Assembly: GCA_017530275.1 (NCBI GenBank)
Contig: JAFXMP010000265.1
Location: forward strand, 1-19,603
Origin: Clostridia bacterium
GTDB taxonomy: Bacteria; Bacillota_A; Clostridia; Christensenellales; Aristaeellaceae
DNA length: 19,603 nucleotides
Direction: 5' to 3'
Part shown: positions 14,601 through 19,603 of the stretch, piece after piece
How the letters are laid out: each line of letters starts with the position of its first letter
Position numbering within the stretch: position 1 is the first letter of the stretch
Made by a program: the position numbers and the translations under genes
Notes under the pieces: generated by a model
Told to the model about the DNA's origin: nothing
The model's input: the letters and a program-made list of their open reading frames with translations, nothing else
The model's database searches: none

Positions 14601-14988
14601 TGTTCCTCCGATTCATTTCCCGTTCCACAGCGTTCAGGGTTTTGAAAAACCGCTCCGTGGCCACCGCCGCGCCGAGCAGCAAAACGCCGACGGTATTCCA
14701 GCCGAACATATGCCGCCAGGACGTGTGCGGCCCCTCAATCCCCAGTTCTATTGCTTTCGCCTTCAATTCTTCCGCGATCCGCGCCATCCAGACCAGCGGA
14801 TAGATGAACAGCGTCGGGATGCCGAGCAGATAGGCTTTCCAGTAGGGCGTCAGTTTGTGGCCGAGGATGGATTCAAGCTCGTCCTGCAAACCACCCAGCG
14901 GCATATAGAGCAAGAAGAACAGCCCTGCCGTGAAAAAATCGATGAAACCCAGCAGAAAACCGGGACGGTTGGTGTGTTTGAAGATCAT
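14584..14988 (-). CDS. DUF4234-type membrane protein
   Basis: A 134-aa membrane protein with three likely spans: about residues 10-32 (FLLGFIDFFTAGLFFLLYMP), 52-70 (AYLLGIPTLFIYPLVWMARI) and 94-110 (FGWNTVGVLLLGAAVATERF). The layout and the HTSWRHMFGWN type motif before helix three resemble DUF4234 proteins, whose function is unknown. The ATG (14986-14988) overlaps the stop of the upstream MBL-fold gene (ATGA), so the two are translationally coupled. The last few residues (NRASRI) overlap the integrase scrap and may be a replaced C-terminus. Confidence 0.72.
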   Translation of the reverse strand: MIFKHTNRPGFLLGFIDFFTAGLFFLLYMPLGGLQDELESILGHKLTPYWKAYLLGIPTLFIYPLVWMARIAEELKAKAIELGIEGPHTSWRHMFGWNTVGVLLLGAAVATERFFKTLNAVEREMNRRNRASRI

Positions 14989-15566
14989 CGCTTGATCCTC
15001 ATTTCCGGAATATGTGCATACAGTATCCTTTTCGGATGGCAGTTCATGATTCGCTCCCAGTCTGTCTGCAATGCTTCGTTTGATTCATAGCCGTCAAGGA
15101 ACTCTCTCGGCTGCAGGTCGCCGACGATGCAGTCTCCATTGTCAAGGATAACGGAAACACTGTCCGCGCTGTGACTGGGTGTGGAGATGATTTCACCGGC
15201 GATGCCAAGGGTCATCAAATACGCTCTGCTTTCCTCAAAGCCGATCCTCTCCGCCTTGCCTTCATCAACCGGAATGTACCGCAGCCCATCACGTTCAAAA
15301 ATATAATCCGGGTCATGAACGGATTCCTTCTGCGATTCCGGCAGGATCAGCCTTGCACCGTGCTGTTGTAGTTCCCCGATCAGACCGCAATGATCCGGGT
15401 GATAGTGGGTTGCGATAACATGGGTGATGCTTTCAAGCCGGATACCGTTGGCTTTCAGAGCCTTATAGAACACGGCAAGTATTCCGGCGTAGCCCGTATC
15501 CACCAGCAGACTACCCGGAATAAAGAAGCTGTTGGTGTTTCCGTATTTCAGCGTTATGGTTTCCAC
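14985..15566 (-). CDS. MBL-fold metallo-hydrolase
   Basis: A 193-aa metallo-beta-lactamase fold protein. Metal ligands are visible: THYHPDH (53-59, giving His54, His56, Asp58, His59), His132 in STPSHSADS, Asp150 in IVGDLQP and His185 in YAHIPE. The set is complete for a two-metal site, as in glyoxalase II-like and lactonase-like hydrolases; substrate unknown. The start is GTG at 15566: GGAGAGGAG lies about nine bases upstream, and METITLKYGNTNSFFI follows the family's usual opening. It overlaps a tiny frame (15554-15631) upstream and the DUF4234 gene downstream. It is short compared with lactonases, so no extra domain is present. Confidence 0.88.
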   Translation of the reverse strand: METITLKYGNTNSFFIPGSLLVDTGYAGILAVFYKALKANGIRLESITHVIATHYHPDHCGLIGELQQHGARLILPESQKESVHDPDYIFERDGLRYIPVDEGKAERIGFEESRAYLMTLGIAGEIISTPSHSADSVSVILDNGDCIVGDLQPREFLDGYESNEALQTDWERIMNCHPKRILYAHIPEMRIKR

Positions 15567-15631
15567 ACGAAAAACTCCTCTCCGGATGCCAGCGTTTTCA
15601 TCATGCCGGGCAGTTCTTCAATCCTGTCCAT
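15554..15631 (-). CDS. 25-aa ORF overlapping the MBL-fold gene start
   Basis: ATG at 15631 opens MDRIEELPGMMKTLASGEEF then FVWKP. It begins just after the acylphosphatase remnant's stop and ends inside the MBL gene. It may be a leader that couples translation or the leftover of a larger gene. No strong ribosome site precedes it. Confidence 0.25.
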   Translation of the reverse strand: MDRIEELPGMMKTLASGEEFFVWKP

Positions 15632-15636
15632 GTACG

Positions 15637-15858
15637 CTACTCCGTGCTGAATCCCCGCTCCTCTATCACAGGAACGATCTCCACATCCATGTTGGTGATC
15701 TCAACACTGCCCGGAAGCGATGGCGGCGATCACAGCGTCTATCGCCTCGGGTTCTCTTTGAATTTCCATCACTACCGATCCATCCCACGCATTTCGACAC
15801 CAGCCGGTGCAGTTATGGAGATTACCTTCCGTTTTTTTCTTCGCATCAAATACCATAC
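15637..15858 (-). pseudogene. Acylphosphatase-like remnant, truncated and frameshifted
   Basis: Reading leftwards, NCTGWCRNAWDGSVVMEIQR then EPEAIDAVIAAIASG matches the second half of acylphosphatase (family text GWVRN.PDGSVE.E..G...A...), including the conserved Asn that positions catalysis. The frame then stops as SGQC, while the next frame continues SVEITNMDVEIVPVIEERGF then STE and TAG, the normal ending; a one-base indel near 15703 explains this. The first 30 or so residues, with the catalytic Arg (GRVQGVGFR), are missing. The enzyme would hydrolyse acylphosphates. Confidence 0.68.
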
Positions 15859-15878
15859 TTTTTCTGAGAAAAAACAGA

Positions 15879-16850
15879 TTATTGCTGCTCCCGAAGCGCA
15901 ACGAGCACATCCTCATACATTTCCGGATACGCTCCGGTAAACTTGGTTTCCAGGAACGTTCCGCCACGATCCACATAGAACGTGGTGGGAATCGCGCTGT
16001 ACGGGAAGACCATGGCGAATTCCTTCGGAACGAGGATGACTGGATACGTGATCCCGTTTTCGCTGATCAACGCGCTGGCTTCTTCGATATCCTGATCGAC
16101 CAAAAGGCCGATCACGCCGCAGTCGTTTTCCAGATTCCGGGTATAGATCGCCTGCAATGCAGGAAGCTCGCTGATGCAGGGCCCGCACCAGGTCGCCCAG
16201 ACGTTGACCAGCGAAACCGCGTGCTCGCCGTATAATTCCTCCAGGGAAACCGGATGGCCGTCCAGATCCGTTCCAGTGATTTGGATGACCCGGTTGCTCA
16301 GATCGCCGTATTCGTTAAACGGAACATAGCAGGCAAAAGCAGCCGCGATCTCATCCTTCATGCCGCACAGGGAGACGTACTCCTCCGCGTATTCCGGCTC
16401 CACAAGGCCGGCAAAATCCGGGTTGAACGCCATGCACAGATAGAACTTCCAATTGTCCAATTCCCCGAGCTGAATCAGGTCCTCCGCTTGAATACCGAAC
16501 CCCTGATCGTTCAGGAACCGGACAGTCGCAGAAACATCCGTATCATTTCCGACAGAGAAAGTATAGAACATAAAATCCGACTTGAGCCTTTGCGAGCCTT
16601 TGTCAATCAGCCGGCGGGCCTCATCGGGGGCCGCCGCGCAGTAATACCAGTAAGCATAGTAGATGCCGTTATCCAGATAGCTGACGCCGTCCGCCATCAC
16701 GGCCCCTTTTATTTCAGTAAACGCCTCGGGCCAGGACATGCGCAGGCCGGCGACCGGCATATCCGTTATTACGCGCCCCTCTTCCGCAGCGGCGCAGACG
16801 CACGATGCGCACAAAAGCATTGCCAACAGGATCATCAACAGTTTCTTCAT
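15879..16850 (-). CDS. Secreted TlpA/ResA-like thioredoxin-fold protein
   Basis: A 323-aa exported protein. MKKLLMILLAMLLCASCVCA opens a signal peptide; the Cys residues do not form a good lipobox, so cleavage after CAAA is likelier than lipid attachment. Residues about 25-190 are a domain I do not recognise. From about 190 a redoxin domain follows: ITGTDLDGHPVSLEELYGEH, SLVNVWATWCGPCISELPAL with the redox pair CGPC (about 222-225), IPTTFYVDRGGTFLETKFTG with cis-Pro. Such proteins reduce or transfer disulfides outside the membrane. ATG 16850 is preferred over TTG 16853; AGGAGA lies about ten bases upstream. A promoter (16903-16931) precedes it. Confidence 0.87.
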   Translation of the reverse strand: MKKLLMILLAMLLCASCVCAAAEEGRVITDMPVAGLRMSWPEAFTEIKGAVMADGVSYLDNGIYYAYWYYCAAAPDEARRLIDKGSQRLKSDFMFYTFSVGNDTDVSATVRFLNDQGFGIQAEDLIQLGELDNWKFYLCMAFNPDFAGLVEPEYAEEYVSLCGMKDEIAAAFACYVPFNEYGDLSNRVIQITGTDLDGHPVSLEELYGEHAVSLVNVWATWCGPCISELPALQAIYTRNLENDCGVIGLLVDQDIEEASALISENGITYPVILVPKEFAMVFPYSAIPTTFYVDRGGTFLETKFTGAYPEMYEDVLVALREQQ

Positions 16851-16902
16851 CAATCATTCTCTCCTTTTTCAGTTTCCGCAATCTTCGCGGAGCTGCTTTC
16901 TT

Positions 16903-16931
16903 ATATTATTATAAACGATCTCAAACGTCAA
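16903..16931 (-). promoter_or_regulatory. Promoter of the TlpA-like gene
   Basis: Read leftwards, TTGACG (16931-16926) and TAATAT (16908-16903) are 17 bases apart, about 50 bases before the start codon. It has the same spacing and -10 as the sugar operon promoter. Confidence 0.7.
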
Positions 16932-16971
16932 TCTGTTCCAGCGTTTGTTTCTTCTGCTTTATTCCGATTCT

Positions 16972-17113
16972 GTTACCATTCAGGTAATTCTGGGGGAAAA
17001 GAAAACGATCGCTCAATCAGTTCTTCCCTTTGTGGCTTTCTTGGAAAGGGGTCAGGGGGAAACCATTCTTTGGCCCCCAAAGAATGGTTTCCCCCTGCTA
17101 CGTGAATGGTAAC
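16972..17113 (-). repeat. MITE-like element, short copy (142 bp), inverted
   Basis: The same element as at 8241-8436 in the opposite orientation. The 11-bp terminal repeats (16972-16982 and 17103-17113) and the large hairpin (about 17052-17096) are kept, and the aligned part is nearly identical. It differs mainly by lacking 54 bp with most of the second hairpin. The near identity of these non-coding bases suggests recent spread or gene conversion. Confidence 0.85.
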
Positions 17114-17188
17114 CCGATTCTGCCTCTTCCTGATTGATTGCATCCAATAAAAGCAGCCGCCAAGCGGCGGGATCATCAAGATCATAAA

Positions 17189-17233
17189 AGCAGGGCATTC
17201 CACGCGGCGACAGCAGCGTCAGAATGCCCTGCT
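17189..17233. terminator. Long hairpin, terminator-like
   Basis: AGCAGGGCATTC (17189-17200) pairs perfectly with 17222-17233 around a 21-base loop. It lies beside the repeat copy and before the recombinase remnant. T-runs are weak on both sides (CTTCTAT on plus, CTTTTATGAT on minus), so function is uncertain. Confidence 0.45.
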
Positions 17234-17332
17234 CTTCTATACCGGATCGTCTGTTTTACTTTAGTCCAGATCATTGCCGTTGGAAGCAATGACCTTCCTG
17301 TACCAATAGAAGGAATGTCCTTTGTATATTGA

Positions 17333-17473
17333 CATGACTTTCGGACCTTCTCGCCATGCCTGTACCGGAAAGAAGTAGACCGGGTGACAAAAGACGTGGA
17401 GGAAAAAGGACGAAAGGCTATAGCAGATATATTATCTGATGACAGGGAAAAACAGCATGACAAAAATTCATAA
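17333..17473 (+). pseudogene. Gene scrap of unknown family
   Basis: A plus-strand frame without start reads HDFRTFSPCLYRKEVDRVTK then DVEEKGRKAIADILSDDREK and QHDKNS to TAA. The composition is protein-like. It may be part of the same mobile element as the recombinase fragment that follows. No family recognised. Confidence 0.3.
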
Positions 17474-17532
17474 ATGGATTTGCTCCATGGAGTACGGGTG
17501 TCGTTAGCGGTAGCGATATAGTTTTCAGTGAC

Positions 17533-17849
17533 GATCAAATCGCCCCTGAAAGCTTTATGTACAATGAGCTTCAATCCCTGCTCGCTAACTATGCCCGTCA
17601 AAGCCGTGAAACGAAAAAATTCGCGTCCTTGGTTGAGCAGTACACGGATATCACCGAACTCACGGGGAACTTCTTCACACGTTGGTCGAAAAGGTGATCG
17701 TGCATGAGAAAGAAGTCATTGACGGTGAAACCATGATACGGATCGATATCTATTACCGCTTCATCGGCAAGGTTGGCGGCGAGAATGGAGAAACCTTGAA
17801 AGCAACGAAATCGCACCGGGCCAGCATGCCGCTGGTTCCCGGCGCGTGA
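17533..17849 (+). pseudogene. Tn4451-type large serine recombinase, C-terminal fragment
   Basis: The frame gives ETKKFASLVEQYTDITELT, then a one-base loss near 17666, and continues ELLHTLVEKVIVHEKEVIDG, then ETMIRIDIYYRFIGKVGGEN to TGA 17847-17849. This matches the coiled-coil/DUF4368 end of TnpX-like recombinases (usual text F..L...YTD...LT...L..FV.KI.VHE......Q.I.IYY.FIG). The frame before KKFASL (from 17461, NGFAPWSTGVVSGSDIVFSD) is not typical of the family and may be another fused scrap. The N-terminal fragment of such an enzyme is at 8834-8980 on the other strand. Confidence 0.8.
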
Positions 17850-17913
17850 ACAGAACGTGCGGTGCGCAATAAACATTACGTCCGCCGGTCCTCTCCTTAC
17901 CTAAAGTGTCCAT

Positions 17914-18606
17914 TTATTCAGAAACATGCTCCAACTGCCTGACGCGGAAAATGGCGTGGGATATGGTGCGCAGCGCTTCATCTGCGCGAATCAGCTCAAT
18001 GGAGCCGAAAGGCGCGTCCAGCAGTCTTTCCCACAAAAAACGTTCCGTTTCGATCAGCCGCACCGCGCCGCCTGTGCCACCGCCCTGCCGGATGGCTTCT
18101 GCTTCCCGCATCATACGGAGGTAGACGGCGGTATAGCTGTCCCACAGCAGCTCCGGCAGCATTTCCTGGGTAAAATAGACCGTTTTCTGCTCCCGCAGGT
18201 TGGACAGCAGGCCGCAAAGCTCCGGGAAAAACTGCTCCTTCTGGGCGTCCAGCATGGCGTCCATGACCAGCTTCCCATCCGTCATATCCACCAGCGGCAG
18301 CAGCAGCGCCACGGTCTTTTCTTCTCCCTCCCGAAAGGGCATGGCAGAATAAAAGAGCGCGTTCAGCTGTTCCATCGGCGTTTCGTACTGCTTTTCCTGA
18401 TACGCTTCAAAGCTCTTCGCCGTTTTTTGGCGGCAAAGCTCGGTGAGCACCTGCAATTTGGACTCAAAATGGTGGTAAAAGCTGCCTTTGCTGCATTCCA
18501 GCGCATCCAAAAAATCCTGGATGGTAGTTTTCACATAGCCTTTTTCAAAAAACAGGGTTTCCGCAGTATCCAGGATCGCCTGCTTGCGAATGTCGCCTTT
18601 TAGCAT
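17914..18606 (-). CDS. TetR/AcrR-family transcriptional regulator
   Basis: A 230-aa repressor-type protein. The N-terminal DNA-binding domain is clear: KQAILDTAETLFFEKGYVKT then TIQDFLDALECSKGSFYHHF (residues about 8-48), the classic TetR helix-turn-helix ending in GSFYHHFESK. The C-terminal ligand-binding part is variable and helical, with no recognised ligand family. AAGGAAGG about seven bases before the ATG supports the start. The nearby genes give no obvious target: the VanW-type gene upstream is in the same direction and a recombinase scrap is downstream. An AT-rich region with TATATA (near 18655) upstream may hold its promoter, but no clean -35 is seen. Confidence 0.9.
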   Translation of the reverse strand: MLKGDIRKQAILDTAETLFFEKGYVKTTIQDFLDALECSKGSFYHHFESKLQVLTELCRQKTAKSFEAYQEKQYETPMEQLNALFYSAMPFREGEEKTVALLLPLVDMTDGKLVMDAMLDAQKEQFFPELCGLLSNLREQKTVYFTQEMLPELLWDSYTAVYLRMMREAEAIRQGGGTGGAVRLIETERFLWERLLDAPFGSIELIRADEALRTISHAIFRVRQLEHVSE

Positions 18607-18762
18607 GGATTTCCTTCCTTTCAGTGTGAAGGAATAGAAGTGAAAAATGGAGTTTTATATAGCACTCAATCAATGCAGATAAACAAAGCGCTGACCATTC
18701 AAATCTTCACTTTTCACTTTTCAATTTCCACTTTCGCGCTCCACACTTATTGTTGTTCCTGG

Positions 18763-19603
18763 TCAGTTGTACTCGATCACCTGCTGGATCATGGGATAAG
18801 TGGAAGTGCAAAGCCATTCCCGCCGGGTTTCCGCCCCGTTCTGGCGATACACTTTATAGGTCTCCACCACGTAACCGGTGCGGGCCTTTTTCTTTTCCTG
18901 CACCGTGCCCGCGGGCAGGGTCGGATTGTTTTCGTACAAAGGTTCCTTGGGCGGGTCGACCTGGGCGGTCAGCTGGGTGGATAGCTCGATACTCACCCCA
19001 GGGCCCAGGGAAGCGCCGTAAATTTCCACCGTGCATTGCCGCTGCTGGTAATACGCCACGATAAAAACGGGCGTTTCCTTATCGTTGCGGAAGGAAAAAT
19101 CCAGATTGGGCCAGTTCACGGTAGCGTCCCGGCCCTTTTCCACGTAGTTGCTGGGCCAAGTATGGGGAGACCTGTCAAGGATAGTCAGATCGGCCATTGC
19201 CGCCGCGTTGAACAGGGTGCTGGACACCTGGCATACCCCGCCGCCCACCTCGTCCACCGTAGTGCCCCCTGCGATGGCGGCAGCGGGCAGATAGCCTTTT
19301 TCCAGGGTGCGCTGGCCCGTAGCCTGGTTAAAAGAAAAGGTTTCCCCCGGCATCACGGCCGTGCCGGTAACAGCCTGGGCCGCTAAATTGATGTTGTTGT
19401 TCCTGTTGGCGTCTGAGGTGGTCGTGGTCGTATACATGGAGATCCTGGCGAAAGAGCTCATCAGCTCAGCTCTTGTCACCTTGGGCATGATGGGTTGCGA
19501 AGAAACCGAAACTGTGGCGGTATACTGCTGCCGGTCCAGGCAGCCGGCAATCTGCCGGTATAGGTCGTCCGCATCCAGTTTGGCGCCTTGGCGGTCCTCG
19601 GTA
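18763..19603 (-). CDS. VanW-domain protein, C-terminal part
   Basis: The last 279 codons of a VanW-family protein; the frame is open to the window edge, so the internal ATG at 19488 is not the start. The hallmark VanW motif DEVGGGVCQVSSTLFNAA is present, preceded by INLAAQAVTGTAVMPGETFS and FNQATGQRT and followed by SPHTWPSNYVEKGRDATVNW. The C-terminal section (PPKEPLYENNPTLPAGTVQE and onward) resembles the G5-like tail of these proteins. VanW proteins are usually exported or membrane-anchored with upstream peptidoglycan-binding-like domains; despite the name, a role in vancomycin resistance is unproven and no van genes are seen here. Confidence 0.9.
   Translation of the reverse strand, partial: TEDRQGAKLDADDLYRQIAGCLDRQQYTATVSVSSQPIMPKVTRAELMSSFARISMYTTTTTSDANRNNNINLAAQAVTGTAVMPGETFSFNQATGQRTLEKGYLPAAAIAGGTTVDEVGGGVCQVSSTLFNAAAMADLTILDRSPHTWPSNYVEKGRDATVNWPNLDFSFRNDKETPVFIVAYYQQRQCTVEIYGASLGPGVSIELSTQLTAQVDPPKEPLYENNPTLPAGTVQEKKKARTGYVVETYKVYRQNGAETRREWLCTSTYPMIQQVIEYN

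Noticed and set aside
16254..17105. 283-codon plus-strand frame running into the repeat element
   Set aside because: Antisense to the TlpA-like gene; its tail is just the repeat translated. Similar text arises from the other copy at 8249-8449.
16973..17203. Minus-strand 76-codon frame next to the repeat
   Set aside because: It has no ribosome site and more than half of it is the repeat element.

Overview
The window looks like a chromosome segment of a gut-type Gram-positive Clostridia (Firmicutes). The evidence is strong AGGAGG-like ribosome binding sites, TTGACA/TATAAT-type promoters, moderate-to-high GC, VanW and TetR genes of clostridial type, and a glucuronide/KDG catabolism locus. No rRNA or tRNA gene and no CRISPR array was seen, so the taxon is an inference.

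Left part (1-8152), mostly intact and on the plus strand. The 3' end of a zinc/manganese-binding ABC lipoprotein-type gene is followed by a sugar ABC operon with its own promoter. This operon holds a ChvE-like binding protein, a hairpin attenuator, a two-domain ATPase and, unusually, two different MglC/GguB-like permeases. Next comes a tight run of small genes: a two-helix membrane protein, an unrecognised 150-aa protein, a miniature DUF134 HTH protein, a NifX/NifB-type protein with a His/Cys-rich tail, and two half-size chromate transporter (ChrA) subunits. Most of these overlap by 1-4 bases or lie within a few bases of each other, so they look like one transcription unit linked to metal or oxyanion handling.

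Middle and right part (8153-17849), a decay zone. It is bracketed by two inverted copies (8241-8436 and 16972-17113) of a MITE-like element with 11-bp terminal inverted repeats. Intact genes here are a 2-keto-3-deoxygluconate kinase (kdgK), an ATC-hydrolase family protein, a membrane-anchored alpha/beta hydrolase, an MBL-fold hydrolase overlapping a DUF4234-type membrane protein, and a TlpA-like thioredoxin. Between them lie broken genes: a beta-glucuronidase (with kdgK it would have linked glucuronide cleavage to KDG phosphorylation), an HTH regulator behind a well-preserved promoter/operator, both ends of a Tn4451-type large serine recombinase, an IS110 transposase 5' end, a tyrosine-integrase scrap, a MATE transporter 3' half and an acylphosphatase. 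An AT-rich patch at about 11040-11590 stands out from its neighbours.

Right end (17914-19603), minus strand: a TetR-family regulator and the 3' part of a VanW-domain protein that runs off the window.

The points most worth following are the two-permease sugar transporter, the small-gene/NifX/ChrA run with a perfectly phased T7 slippery site, and the inverted element pair, which may have split one recombinase gene by inversion. None of these is proven from sequence alone.
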